Origin: WRAV01 sp050950205
Lineage (GTDB): Bacteria; Bacillota; Clostridia; Oscillospirales; Ruminococcaceae
Assembly (NCBI GenBank): GCA_050950205.1
Contig: JBMNHF010000010.1
Span: forward strand, 124,001-188,000
Direction of reading: 5' to 3'
Length of the DNA stretch: 64,000 bases
The position numbers were made by a program, and so were the translations under genes. The notes under the pieces are model-generated. The model saw only the letters and a list, made by a program, of their open reading frames with translations. It made no database searches and was not told where the DNA came from. This document shows positions 43,186 to 51,904 of this stretch, piece by piece (positions within the stretch are counted from its first letter, which is position 1; each line of letters starts with the position of its first letter).

Positions 43186-44189
43186 TGGGAGATATCCAAA
43201 CTGGCTCGGGCGTTGAGCTCCATACCGGCTACATTTCCCGCCAGATATTCGTAGTAGGCCTGTGCACCGATCATGGCGGCATTGTCTCCGCAAAGGCTCA
43301 AGGGGGGCAGATATAGTGTTGCCCCCAACTGGGCTGCTTTTTCCTTCAGCTTGGCTCGCAGCTGAGAGTTGGCGCTGACCCCCCCGGAGCAGACCAGGGT
43401 TTGGTAGCCCAGCTCCTGAGCGGCGGCCACCAGCCGGGAAGAAAGCACCTGAGCCACCGTCTGGGCAAAGTCAGCGGCCAAAGCCGCTTTGTTCAGCGGC
43501 TCTCCCTTTTGCTGTGCGTTGTGAACCAAATTGACCACCGCAGTTTTAAGCCCGGAAAAGGAAAAATCGTAAGGGTGCCCCTCCACCTTGGGAGTGGGGA
43601 GCAGATAGGTTCCGGGGCGGGAGGTGGCGGCTAGCCGATCCAGCTGAACTCCGCCGGGATAGGGAAGTCCCATCACCCGGGCGGCTTTGTCAAAGGCCTC
43701 TCCCGCCGCATCGTCCCAGGTGCGGCCAATGACCCGAAAGCGAGTGTAATCCAGCACCTCCACAATGTGGCTGTGCCCCCCCGAAACCACCAGGCAGAGA
43801 AAGGGCGGCGCAAGCTCCGGGTGGGCGAGATAGCAGGCGGCAATATGGCCCCGGATGTGGTGCACCGGAATCAGAGGTTTTCCGGTGGTCAAAGCAAGGC
43901 CCTTGGCAAAGTTGACTCCCACCAGCAACGCTCCAATCAGCCCGGGAGCGGCGGTGACGGCAACGGCATCGATTTGGTCCAAGGAAACTCCTCCCTGCTC
44001 CAGGGCTTTGCGGGTCACCGGAACAATCTGCTCGGCGTGGCGGCGGGAGGCAATTTCTGGCACCACGCCGCCGTATAGGCGGTGTTCTTCGATTTGAGAG
44101 TAAATCACCGAGGAAAGAATGGTTCTGCCATCCTCCACCAAGGCGGCGGCAGTCTCATCGCAAGAGGTTTCAATGGCTAAAATTTTCAC
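43182..44189 (-). CDS. tsaD: tRNA N6-adenosine threonylcarbamoyltransferase TsaD
   Basis: Catalytic subunit for t6A37 synthesis. The 335 residues have the ASKHA fold with IETSCDETAAALV at the start, the metal-binding VHHIRGHIAACY, CLVVSGGHSHIV, and ASGGVSANSQLR-like (CSGGVSANSQLR). ATG at 44189 overlaps the rimI stop as ATGA. TsaB and TsaE are not adjacent here. MtaB and TrmO, both acting on t6A, are encoded at 7.9 and 24.1 kb. Confidence 0.97.
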   Translation of the reverse strand: MKILAIETSCDETAAALVEDGRTILSSVIYSQIEEHRLYGGVVPEIASRRHAEQIVPVTRKALEQGGVSLDQIDAVAVTAAPGLIGALLVGVNFAKGLALTTGKPLIPVHHIRGHIAACYLAHPELAPPFLCLVVSGGHSHIVEVLDYTRFRVIGRTWDDAAGEAFDKAARVMGLPYPGGVQLDRLAATSRPGTYLLPTPKVEGHPYDFSFSGLKTAVVNLVHNAQQKGEPLNKAALAADFAQTVAQVLSSRLVAAAQELGYQTLVCSGGVSANSQLRAKLKEKAAQLGATLYLPPLSLCGDNAAMIGAQAYYEYLAGNVAGMELNARASLDISQ

Positions 44190-44638
44190 AGGGTTTCCTC
44201 CCCGGCAAAGAATTTGGTGAGCAGCAAGGCATCCTCGGTGGGATGGGTGTAGTAGTGTTTGCGCTGCCCGACTGTTTCAAAGCCCAGGCTGCGGTACAGA
44301 GCAATGGCATTTTGATTGGATGCCCGCACCTCCAAAGTGAGAAAAGAAGCACCCTTTTGCCGGCAAATTTCTTCCAGCGTCAGCATCAGGGTTTTTGCCA
44401 CCCCTTTGCGGCGATGGGCGGGGTCTACCGCCACATTGGTGACGGAAGCTTCATCCAGCACCTGGTGCATTCCGGCATAGCCCAACAGTTGACCTGCGTC
44501 TTTTGCCACCAACCAAGTGGCGCAGGGATTGGCAAGCTCTTCTTCCAAAGCCGTTTGGCTCCAGGGCTGGGAAAAGCAAAGACGCTCCAGCAAGGCAACC
44601 TGGGGCAGAATCTCCATGGTCATCGGTGTAATGGTCAT
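44186..44638 (-). CDS. rimI: ribosomal protein S18 alanine N-acetyltransferase RimI
   Basis: GNAT-fold acetyltransferase, 150 residues. The acetyl-CoA loop is NVAVDPAHRRKGVAKTLML (about residues 69-87, R-R-K-G-V-A), followed by FLTLEVRASNQNAIALYRSLGF, the RimI signature. It is coupled to tsaD by a 4-base overlap, the common bacterial arrangement. Confidence 0.9.
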   Translation of the reverse strand: MTITPMTMEILPQVALLERLCFSQPWSQTALEEELANPCATWLVAKDAGQLLGYAGMHQVLDEASVTNVAVDPAHRRKGVAKTLMLTLEEICRQKGASFLTLEVRASNQNAIALYRSLGFETVGQRKHYYTHPTEDALLLTKFFAGEETL

Positions 44639-44773
44639 AACAACATCTTCTCCCCCAGGAGCTTACTTTGAACCATCTCATCCAAGGGGGGGAAAGCTTC
44701 TCCCCATGGGATGGAAAGCATCCTTTTCTGTAAAACATCATAGCATAAAAGCGGGGGGACAGGCAACCGAATC

Positions 44774-45214
44774 TTACAGCTCCTTCACCATCTGGCGGTA
44801 GTCGAAGTGCTGGTATCCCAGCCTGTGATAAAGGCGGATGGCGCTGGTGTTATCGTGGGTTACCTCCAACCGGAACCGAAGAGCCTTGTGGGCGTATTGT
44901 TCCTCCACATAGGCAAAAAACTCCTTGCCCAGTCCCCGGCCCTGAAAGGCAGGGGAGATATAAAGCTCCTCCAGCCAAACCACCATGCCCCCCGCCTCGT
45001 TGGACCAGGTAAGCGCAAGGATCCCGTACCCCACCGCTTGTCCGTCCCATTCCACCATGAGGATGTCGGCATAGGGGCTACCGGAGAGCACCTCGTCAAA
45101 GGTGCGGGCAAAATGCTCCTCCGGTATGGGGGAAAGGACCGCTTCCGAGTGATAAAATTCACGGCCCAGAGCAAGAAAGACCTCCCGGTCGCAGGGCCTC
45201 AGTTTGCGAATCAT
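44774..45214 (-). CDS. GNAT-family N-acetyltransferase
   Basis: A 146-residue acetyltransferase from the ATG at 45214, after GGAGG at eight bases. The acetyl-CoA-binding segment is ISPAFQGRGLGKEFFAYVEE, and the C-terminal VTHDNTSAIRLYHRLGYQHFDY is the usual GNAT closing motif. Substrate unknown. It is 135 bases upstream of rimI on the same strand and divergent from typA. Confidence 0.85.
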   Translation of the reverse strand: MIRKLRPCDREVFLALGREFYHSEAVLSPIPEEHFARTFDEVLSGSPYADILMVEWDGQAVGYGILALTWSNEAGGMVVWLEELYISPAFQGRGLGKEFFAYVEEQYAHKALRFRLEVTHDNTSAIRLYHRLGYQHFDYRQMVKEL

Positions 45215-45624
45215 ACAGTTAACCTCCAAACGCCATCAGGGAAAATTCTCAAGGCAATTGGTTTGCCTGCGGTGGCACAGTCCTTGTTTCATGTCTCGGC
45301 TTTCCAACAAGGCCCGCCCCCGTATTCCCAGAAAATAAAGGCAAAGTGCCTGTTTTGTGACGGAATGAAGATATTATAACATATTATAAAGCCGGAAAGC
45401 CATGGACATTGCAACATGGAAGGGTATTTTGGGGCAAAACCCATCGGGGTGGAAGGGCAAGGGGATAAAGCCGTTCCAATCCTCTCCATTGCGTTTTGTG
45501 TCGATCTGTGATATATTATGTTGTTGATGCTAAAGCCTGATGACAAGGAACGTTTTCTCCAGACCTTTAAGCCAACAGGCTGTGTGTGCATAAACCAAGA
45601 CAAATCCCGAAAAGAGGACTTTTT
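45215..45624. other. intergenic region between GNAT gene and typA
   Basis: 410 bases between divergent genes. It contains the typA promoter (45489-45517) and a plus-strand AT-rich block with overlapping TATAAT-like boxes around 45370-45390 that may serve the GNAT gene on the minus strand. No gene found. Confidence 0.5.
45489..45517 (+). promoter_or_regulatory. typA promoter
   Basis: TTGCGT (45489-45494), 17-base spacer, TATATT (45512-45517), about 110 bases before the start codon. Confidence 0.68.
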
Positions 45625-47439
45625 TTGATTCGTAATGATTTGCGCAACGTGGCGATTATTGCCCACGTAGACCATGGAAAAACAACGCTGGTGGATGAAA
45701 TGCTCAAGCAAAGCGGGCTGTTTCGCCAAAACCAGCAGGTAGAAGATCGGGTGATGGATTCCGGCGACCTGGAGCGGGAGCGGGGCATCACCATCTTGGC
45801 CAAAAACACTTCCATTCACTGGAAGGATGTAAAGATCAACATTGTGGACACGCCCGGCCACGCCGACTTTGGCGGCGAAGTGGAGCGGGTGCTGAAAATG
45901 GTGGGGGGCGTTCTGCTGGTGGTGGACGCCTTTGAAGGAACCATGCCACAAACCCGCTTTGTGCTGCAAAAAGCGCTGGAGCTGGGCCACAAAGTGATTG
46001 TGGTGGTCAACAAAGTGGACCGACCCGATGCCAGAAGCGAGGAGATCGAAGAAGAGGTGCTGGAGCTTCTGATGGATTTGGAGGCCAGCGAAGAGCAGCT
46101 GTACAGCCCTATTGTCTATTGTTCCGCGCGGCAGGGCACCGCATCCCTTTCTCCCACCCAGCCGGGCAAGGATTTTGCCCCCCTCTTTGACATGATTATC
46201 AGCCATATTCCCGCGCCGCAAGGGGAGGAAGAAGGCCCCCTGCAACTTTTGGTCAGCTCCATCGATTACAACGAATATGTGGGCCGCATTGCCATTGGGC
46301 GAGTGGAGCGGGGTGTGATCCGCCAGGGGATGGAGGTGGCGGTCTGCGACTGGAACAAAGAGGAATCCTATAAGGGAAAGGTGGCCAACCTCTACACCAT
46401 CGAGGGGCTTAGCCGCACCCCCGTCACCGAGTCTCAGGTGGGGGACATTGTCTGCGTTTCCGGCATTGAGAACATCACCATCGGGCAGACCATCTGTGCT
46501 GTGGATGCGCCGGAGGCGCTGCCCTTTGTCAAAATTTCCGAGCCCACCATGGAGATGACCTTTTCGGTCAACGATTCTCCCTTTGCCGGCCGGGAGGGTA
46601 AATATGTCACCTCCCGTCATCTGCGGGAGCGCCTGATGCGGGAACTGCTCAAGGATGTCTCCCTGCGGGTGGAGGAAACCGACACCACCGAGGCTTTTCG
46701 GGTAGCGGGCCGGGGAGAGATGCATCTTTCCATCCTCATCGAGACCATGCGCCGGGAAGGCTACGAGTTTCAGGTCAGCACTCCCCGGGTGCTCTTCAAA
46801 ACCGTGGACGGTGTTCGTCAGGAGCCCATGGAGCAGGTGACGGTGGACGTGCCGGAGGAATATGCGGGGGCGGTCATCGAAAAACTCAGCCGCCGCAAAG
46901 GGGAGCTTAGTTCCATGTCTCCTATGGGCAGCCGCATGCGGCTGGAGTTTACCATTCCCGCCCGGGGGCTTTTTGGCTACCGCAGCGAATTTATGACCGA
47001 TACCCGGGGCGAGGGGGTCCTCAACACCCTTTTTGCGGGCTACGCCCCCTACAAGGGTGAAATTTCCAGCAGAAACACCGGCTCCCTCATCGCCTTTGAA
47101 GCGGGAGAAGCGGTAACCTACGGACTGCACAACGCCCAGGAGCGAGGGGTGCTGTTTATCGGCCCCGGAACCCCTGTCTACGAGGGAATGATTGTGGGAG
47201 CTTCCCCCAAGTCAGAGGATATGGTGGTCAATGTCTGCAAAAAGAAGCATGTGACCAACATTCGGGCCGCCGGCTCCGATGATGCCCTGCGGCTGACTCC
47301 TCCCAAAAAAATGAGCCTGGAGGAAGCCTTGGAGTTCTTGGCCGACGACGAACTGCTGGAGGTGACCCCCGGCAGCATTCGGCTTCGCAAGCGCATTTTA
47401 GGCAAAACCGCCCGGATGCGGGCCAATTCCAAAAAGTAG
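45625..47439 (+). CDS. typA: ribosome-associated GTPase TypA/BipA
   Basis: Translational GTPase related to EF-G that acts on the ribosome under stress and in assembly. The 604 residues begin with a TTG start (LIRNDLRNVAIIAHVDHGKTT, quoted from its first 20) after AAGAGG; the GTG at 45586 lacks a ribosome site. G motifs are HVDHGKTT, DTPGHADFGGEV and NKVDRPDA. The BipA-specific C-terminal domain includes RGLFGYRSEFMTDTRGEG and NIRAAGSDDALRL. Confidence 0.96.
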   Translation: MIRNDLRNVAIIAHVDHGKTTLVDEMLKQSGLFRQNQQVEDRVMDSGDLERERGITILAKNTSIHWKDVKINIVDTPGHADFGGEVERVLKMVGGVLLVVDAFEGTMPQTRFVLQKALELGHKVIVVVNKVDRPDARSEEIEEEVLELLMDLEASEEQLYSPIVYCSARQGTASLSPTQPGKDFAPLFDMIISHIPAPQGEEEGPLQLLVSSIDYNEYVGRIAIGRVERGVIRQGMEVAVCDWNKEESYKGKVANLYTIEGLSRTPVTESQVGDIVCVSGIENITIGQTICAVDAPEALPFVKISEPTMEMTFSVNDSPFAGREGKYVTSRHLRERLMRELLKDVSLRVEETDTTEAFRVAGRGEMHLSILIETMRREGYEFQVSTPRVLFKTVDGVRQEPMEQVTVDVPEEYAGAVIEKLSRRKGELSSMSPMGSRMRLEFTIPARGLFGYRSEFMTDTRGEGVLNTLFAGYAPYKGEISSRNTGSLIAFEAGEAVTYGLHNAQERGVLFIGPGTPVYEGMIVGASPKSEDMVVNVCKKKHVTNIRAAGSDDALRLTPPKKMSLEEALEFLADDELLEVTPGSIRLRKRILGKTARMRANSKK

Positions 47440-47447
47440 GCCTTGAC

Positions 47448-47477
47448 TTTCCACAGCCCGGAACCTCTTTGTGGAAA
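47448..47477 (+). terminator. hairpin after typA
   Basis: Eight-base stem TTTCCACA (47448-47455) and TGTGGAAA (47470-47477). The downstream sequence has no T-run, so termination would be weak. Confidence 0.4.
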
Positions 47478-47493
47478 ATTTGGTGGAAATTTG

Positions 47494-47522
47494 TTGAAAA
47501 ATGTCATTTATTATGGTAGAAT
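47494..47522 (+). promoter_or_regulatory. promoter of the 47630 gene
   Basis: TTGAAA (47494-47499), 17-base spacer, TAGAAT (47517-47522), 107 bases before the ATG. Confidence 0.65.
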
Positions 47523-47629
47523 TACAATAGATTCCATGCGTTGCGGAAACAAACAGGTATCCTTTGGTTCCGACGCATACTTGGTCGCAGCAGCGATCGC
47601 CTGACAATCTTGTTTGGGAGTGGTAGCTC

Positions 47630-48127
47630 ATGAAGCGTAAATTATATTCTAACATGAAGCGGATGACATCCCTGTTTTGTGTGGCCATTGTCTGCCTGAC
47701 CTTGACTTCTCTGCTGCTGCGCCTGACGGTGTTCAGCGATTTGGCCATCACGGCATCGGCTTCCTTTGACGAGAGCTCCACGGCGCTGCCGGAGGAAGAC
47801 TCCGGCCTGTTCCCCTATACCATCAGCCGCAAGGTCAACTTTGACTCTCCCAAATCCCAGGGGGATTTTCAGATTCACAACCCCGAAACCAACGAGTTTT
47901 ATATGACCGTTACCATCATCAAGCCGGACACCGGCGAAAACCTCCTTTACACCGGCTTTATCAAACCCGGCCAAAGCAGAGAAAAAGCCGCTCTACATAT
48001 TCAGCTGCCGGAGGGGATTTACCAGTGCGTGGCCCAAATTACCGCCTTTGACCCCGAAACTCTGGAACCCAGTGGCAGCGAGGAGCGAGACATCACCCTG
48101 CACATCGGCCAAAAGGGAAAAAAATAG
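47630..48127 (+). CDS. hypothetical membrane-anchored extracellular protein
   Basis: I do not recognise this gene. The 165 residues have a basic N-terminus (MKRKLYSNMKRM), one hydrophobic segment (about residues 12-33) and a mostly beta-rich extracellular part with a repeated pattern of a strand ending in YTGF and PEGIYQCVAQI, reminiscent of an Ig-like or lipoprotein-type fold but without a lipobox Cys. It has its own promoter and terminator, so it is a single-gene unit between typA and a sporulation deacetylase. Confidence 0.7.
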   Translation: MKRKLYSNMKRMTSLFCVAIVCLTLTSLLLRLTVFSDLAITASASFDESSTALPEEDSGLFPYTISRKVNFDSPKSQGDFQIHNPETNEFYMTVTIIKPDTGENLLYTGFIKPGQSREKAALHIQLPEGIYQCVAQITAFDPETLEPSGSEERDITLHIGQKGKK

Positions 48128-48140
48128 AATCCGCCTGAAG

Positions 48141-48184
48141 ATGCACCCAAACTCTTGCAGAAAGAGCCTGGGTGCACTCTTTTT
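48141..48184 (+). terminator. terminator after the 47630 gene
   Basis: TGCACCCA (48141-48148) pairs with TGGGTGCA (48168-48175), with an inner CTCTT/AAGAG hairpin, followed by CTCTTTTTG. Confidence 0.8.
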
Positions 48185-48198
48185 GCCCTGCGCCCTTA

Positions 48199-48228
48199 TC
48201 ATATTGTGGACGATTTCCTCATATATTA
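48199..48228 (+). promoter_or_regulatory. sporulation-type (sigma-E/K-like) promoter
   Basis: TCATATT (48199-48205), a 14-base spacer and CATATATTA (48220-48228). The first half resembles the sigma-E -35 (kMATATT), and the second fits the sigma-E/sigma-K -10 (CATAnnnTA). It is 49 bases before the start of a PdaB-like gene, which is under mother-cell control in B. subtilis. Confidence 0.6.
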
Positions 48229-48276
48229 GAGGGAAGGATTGTCCCCTTTGGGTCATTGGGAAGGAGGGGCTGAAGG

Positions 48277-49071
48277 GTGAAGGGGAGAAGCAAAACTGGA
48301 TTTTATCGGGTGACCCGCGGAGGGGTAGCTCTTGCCGTGCTGTTGTGCGGCATGGCGGCCATTGTGTTGCTCACCGGGCTGGCAGGCGAGGCGGTGCGGG
48401 TGGCGGCCCGACCGGCCAAACACCCCATCTACTCGGTGGAAACGCCGGAAAAAAAGGTAGCTTTGGGCATTAACTGTGCTTGGGACAATGGGGATATCGG
48501 GCAGATTTTAGAGGTTTTGGAGCAACACAACGTCAAGGCCAGCTTTTTTCTGGTGGGGGACTGGTGCGACCGCTACCCCGACTCGGTGCGGCAGATTGAC
48601 GGGGCGGGCCATGAGCTGGGCAGCCATTCCGATACCCACGCCGATATGACCAAGCTGGACCGGGAGGGGATTCTGCGGGAAATTCGCTCCAGCAATGAAA
48701 AAATCAAAAACCTTACCGGAAAAACTCCCACCCTGTTTCGGCCCCCGTCCGGCGCCTACAACAATCAGGTCATCGAGCAGATCGAGGCGGAAGGTCTTTT
48801 TCCCATACAGTGGGATTGCGATAGCCTGGATTACCGCAACCTCACCCCCGACGAGATGCAGCAGCGCATCTTTAAAAAACTGCGCAACGGCTCCATTCTT
48901 CTCTTTCACAGCGGGGCCAAGTATACCCCCCAAGCCCTGCCCCAAATTATTGAGGCCATCCGGGCCGAAGGGTACGAATTTGTGATGGTGTCGGAGCTGA
49001 TTCATCCCCGCCCCTACCGAGTGGATTTTGAAGGGCGGCAGCACCCGGTGGAACAACCCAAAGAGGATTAG
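48277..49071 (+). CDS. PdaB-like polysaccharide deacetylase
   Basis: NodB-fold deacetylase of 264 residues, with an N-terminal membrane anchor (about 15-40). The motifs are NCAWDNGD in place of TFDDGP, so the second metal-binding Asp is Asn; then GSHSDTHADM with both zinc His residues, RPPSGAYN, and LLFHSG. This is the pattern of sporulation PdaB-type proteins, some of which also have altered first motifs. GTG at 48277 follows AAGGAGG. The sporulation-type promoter supports a role in spore-cortex or coat maturation. Confidence 0.82.
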   Translation: MKGRSKTGFYRVTRGGVALAVLLCGMAAIVLLTGLAGEAVRVAARPAKHPIYSVETPEKKVALGINCAWDNGDIGQILEVLEQHNVKASFFLVGDWCDRYPDSVRQIDGAGHELGSHSDTHADMTKLDREGILREIRSSNEKIKNLTGKTPTLFRPPSGAYNNQVIEQIEAEGLFPIQWDCDSLDYRNLTPDEMQQRIFKKLRNGSILLFHSGAKYTPQALPQIIEAIRAEGYEFVMVSELIHPRPYRVDFEGRQHPVEQPKED

Positions 49072-49155
49072 GTGTACCCTGATCCAACCTCTGCCAGAGG
49101 AGAAGGCTCTCCTCCGACGACTCTGCCCTGCGACTTGGCATCCAAAGAGCACAAA

Positions 49156-49190
49156 GCCCATCCCCGCCTGACAAGGGGATGGGCATTTTG
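49156..49190. terminator. terminator between convergent genes
   Basis: GCCCATCCCC (49156-49165) pairs with GGGGATGGGC (49175-49184), followed on the plus strand by ATTTTGGTTTT. It lies between the deacetylase and the hydrogenase-like gene. Confidence 0.8.
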
Positions 49191-49246
49191 GTTTTGGTCC
49201 GGCTAAGCTACTTTTGCAAGCGGTTCCGGTGGCAGGCTTTATCCCG

Positions 49247-50686
49247 TCAGGGATAAAGGGGAAGCTGCCCCACCGCGTCGGCGATGTTTTGTTCAAAGGC
49301 CTGTTTGCTGTATTTGTCCACCTCGCCCTTGTCCTTGGGACCATGGCTGAGGCATCCGGCGCCGCCGATGCAGCCGCCTACACAGGCCATTCCTTCTATA
49401 AAGTTTCCTTCCAAACGGCCCTTTTCCGCTTTGAGCAGGGCAATGCGGCATTGCTCGATGCCGTCGCAGACAATGGGGCGCAGGTCAAACTCCAGGGCTC
49501 TTTCTTTAAGCGCCTGGGCCACCGCCTCGGACAAGCCGCCGCTGCGGGCAAAAATTCTGCCAAAGTAGGAGGCGTTGTCCAGAACTTCTTCCGGCAGGGC
49601 GGTAATATCCAAATCGCGGCTGTCAAACAGGGCCTGAAGCTCTTCAAAGGTCAGCACACAGTCCACATATGGCTTGACCTGTTCCAGTTGGGCCTCTTCC
49701 TTTTTGGCGGTGCAGGGACCGATAAAGATTACCTTGGCGTCGGGGGTGATCTTCTTGATATACTTGGAAATCTCCGCCATGGGAGAGAGGTTATGGGAGA
49801 TGTGCTTTTGCATCGACGGAAAGGACTTGTGGATATAGGACACAAAAGCGGGACAGCAGGAGCTGATCAAAAAGCCTTTTTGCGCAAGTTCCTCCGATTC
49901 CTTCCAAGCTACCATATCGGCGCCCAGGGCAGCTTCCACCACATGGTAAAAGCCAAGGGACTTGATGCCGGAAATCACCTGTCCCAGCTTGGCGTAGGCA
50001 AACTGACTGGAAATGGAAGGGGCCACCACGGCGTACACTTTGTAGTTTTGGCTGTTCTGGCTTTTTTGCAACAGATCAATGGCCGTAAGAATATGAGACT
50101 TATCCTGCATGGCCCCAAAGGGACACTGATAAACACAGGCCCCGCAGGCGGTGCAGAGAGCCTGGTCGATGACGGCTACATTGTGTTCTCCCATGGAGAT
50201 GGCGTTTACCTTGCAGGCGTTTTCGCAGGGGCGGGAGTGGTTGCGAATAGCGCTGTAAGGGCAGACGGCGGCGCATTTGCCGCAGCCAATGCATTTGTTT
50301 TTGTCGATATAGGCTTTTTGATTGTGGTCGAACACAATGGCGTCCCGGGGGCAAACCTCCTCGCAGCGGTGAGCAATACAGCCCCGACAAGCGGTGGAAA
50401 CCTCAAAACCTCCCACGGGACATTCGTCACAGGCAATGTTTATTACTTCCACCACGTTGGGGTTTTGGCAGCTGCCCCCCACCGCCAGCTGAATCCGCTC
50501 GGCAATGATGGCCCGCTCCTTGTAGACACAGCAGCGCATAGTGGCCTCGCTGCCGGGGATAATTTGTTTAGGCAGTTCTAGGATGCCCTGGGCAAGATTT
50601 TCCGTCCACGCTCTGCGGGCTACCTCCCGCAATACCTTATATTTGATGTGTTGAACCTTTGTGTCAAACTTACGATTCATCCGCAT
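49247..50686 (-). CDS. monomeric [FeFe]-hydrogenase-like 4Fe-4S protein
   Basis: A 479-residue cytoplasmic iron-sulphur protein. Ferredoxin-like modules occupy about residues 85-200 (C86ACDEC, CIAHRCEEVCP, CIGCGKCAAVCP, CTACGACVYQCP). The H-cluster domain follows with SSCCPAF (about 276), GPCTAKKEE (about 323) and MACVGGCIGGAG (about 436), the three binding motifs of [FeFe] hydrogenases with minor substitutions from TSCCPxW, MPCxxKxxE and ExMxCxGGC. This corresponds to the single-subunit clades, whose members can be ferredoxin-linked or sensory. ATG at 50686 follows GAGGT. It has no partner genes, so the electron donor is not indicated. Confidence 0.85.
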   Translation of the reverse strand: MRMNRKFDTKVQHIKYKVLREVARRAWTENLAQGILELPKQIIPGSEATMRCCVYKERAIIAERIQLAVGGSCQNPNVVEVINIACDECPVGGFEVSTACRGCIAHRCEEVCPRDAIVFDHNQKAYIDKNKCIGCGKCAAVCPYSAIRNHSRPCENACKVNAISMGEHNVAVIDQALCTACGACVYQCPFGAMQDKSHILTAIDLLQKSQNSQNYKVYAVVAPSISSQFAYAKLGQVISGIKSLGFYHVVEAALGADMVAWKESEELAQKGFLISSCCPAFVSYIHKSFPSMQKHISHNLSPMAEISKYIKKITPDAKVIFIGPCTAKKEEAQLEQVKPYVDCVLTFEELQALFDSRDLDITALPEEVLDNASYFGRIFARSGGLSEAVAQALKERALEFDLRPIVCDGIEQCRIALLKAEKGRLEGNFIEGMACVGGCIGGAGCLSHGPKDKGEVDKYSKQAFEQNIADAVGQLPLYP

Positions 50687-51034
50687 GAAAATACCTCTTA
50701 AAAAATGCTACATATTTGTTATGTGCTCCCACCTTAGGAGAAAATGGCAGCAGAATCCCATTTTTAGCCTCCACTATCTTAACAAGATAAGCAGCAATTT
50801 ACAATGAAAGATATTCTTTTATCAAACTTCCACTCTCCATTACTATTAATTACGGAAAAATCCGATTCTTTTTGTATAGATTAGAAGTATTGTTTTGCTT
50901 TTAACACAAAAACTAGATTCCCTTCCTTTTTCCATTCTGTGAATAAACAGTAAATTTTACCATGTCGGGATGGTTGGCCTATTTGCTTTTGACAAGCGAA
51001 TTGTTATAATAAGAAAGTTATAAGGGGGACAGTT
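50687..51034. other. intergenic region between hydrogenase-like gene and atpG
   Basis: 348 AT-rich bases between divergent genes. It contains the atp promoter (50983-51010) and, at 50956-50976, a 21-base exact match to the complement of the start of serS. No gene found. Confidence 0.55.
50983..51010 (+). promoter_or_regulatory. atp operon promoter
   Basis: TTGCTT (50983-50988), 16-base spacer, TATAAT (51005-51010), 25 bases before the atpG ATG. A perfect TTGACA also overlaps (50989-50994) but at only 10 bases from the -10. Confidence 0.6.
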
Positions 51035-51898
51035 ATGCAGTCCATTCAGCTTTTAAAAACCCGAATCGGCTCCATTGCCAGCACCCGGCAAATCACCCAG
51101 TCCATGCGGCTGGTGTCCACCGCCAAGGTGCAGCGTTGCCGTGCCCGGATGAGTGCTGCCGCCCCTTTTTTGGAGGAAAACCGCCGCCTGATTGCCGCCG
51201 CTTTGCACAGTCTGGAGGGGGAGCAGCATCCCTATCTGACCCCAAGGCAAGAGGGAAAGGCCACGGCGGTGGTGGTGGTCAACGCAGACCGGGGGTTGTG
51301 CGGGGGGTACAACATCAACGTGGTCCGCAGGGCTTACGATTTGATGGAAACCTTGCCGGGAGACATCCGTCTGGTGACGGTGGGCGCCAAGGCCAGAGAC
51401 TATTGCAGGCGCCGCAAGCATCCCGCCATTGCCGCCAGCTTTACCGGAGTTTCGGAAACCCCCATGTTTGACGATGCGGCGGAAATTGCCCACCTGCTGC
51501 TCAGCTGGTACGACGCCGGGGAAGTGGATGAGATTTTAGTGGTTTCCACCCAGTTTGTTTCCATGCTCTCGCAGCATGTTCGGGTGCAGCGGCTGCTGCC
51601 GTTAGAGCTGCCGCAGGAGCCGCTGCCGGGGATGATGCGCTGCGAGCCGGCAGGCTCCGCGCTGCTCAGCCGAACGGTTCCCTTTTACGCAGCTTCTTTT
51701 TTATACGGTATTCTGCTGGAAGCCGCCACCTGTGAGCAGAGCGCTCGCATCACCAGCATGGACAATGCGGTGAAAAACTCCGAAGAGATGATGGAGTCGC
51801 TTCAACTGCTTTACAACCAGGCCCGTCAGGGGGCCATTACACAGGAAATTACCGAAATTGTAACCGGAGCCAATGCGGTTCGACGGGAAGGGGAGTGA
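51035..51898 (+). CDS. atpG: ATP synthase F1 subunit gamma
   Basis: Central-stalk subunit of F1, 287 residues. The N-terminal helix reads QLLKTRIGSIASTRQITQSMRLVSTAKV and the C-terminal helix RITSMDNAVKNSEEMMESLQLLYNQARQGAITQEITEIV, both the conserved coiled-coil pair (each quoted only in part as needed: TRQITQSMRLVSTAK; RQGAITQEI). ATG at 51035 follows AAGGGGG. It is the first gene of a cluster that has no atpB, E, F, H or A upstream. Confidence 0.95.
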   Translation: MQSIQLLKTRIGSIASTRQITQSMRLVSTAKVQRCRARMSAAAPFLEENRRLIAAALHSLEGEQHPYLTPRQEGKATAVVVVNADRGLCGGYNINVVRRAYDLMETLPGDIRLVTVGAKARDYCRRRKHPAIAASFTGVSETPMFDDAAEIAHLLLSWYDAGEVDEILVVSTQFVSMLSQHVRVQRLLPLELPQEPLPGMMRCEPAGSALLSRTVPFYAASFLYGILLEAATCEQSARITSMDNAVKNSEEMMESLQLLYNQARQGAITQEITEIVTGANAVRREGE

Positions 51899-51904
51899 TG
51901 GGCC

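Noticed and set aside
45289..47130. 613-codon open frame on the minus strand
   Set aside because: It is antisense to typA, whose protein motifs are intact. The His/Gly/Gln-rich translation is typical of a shadow frame.
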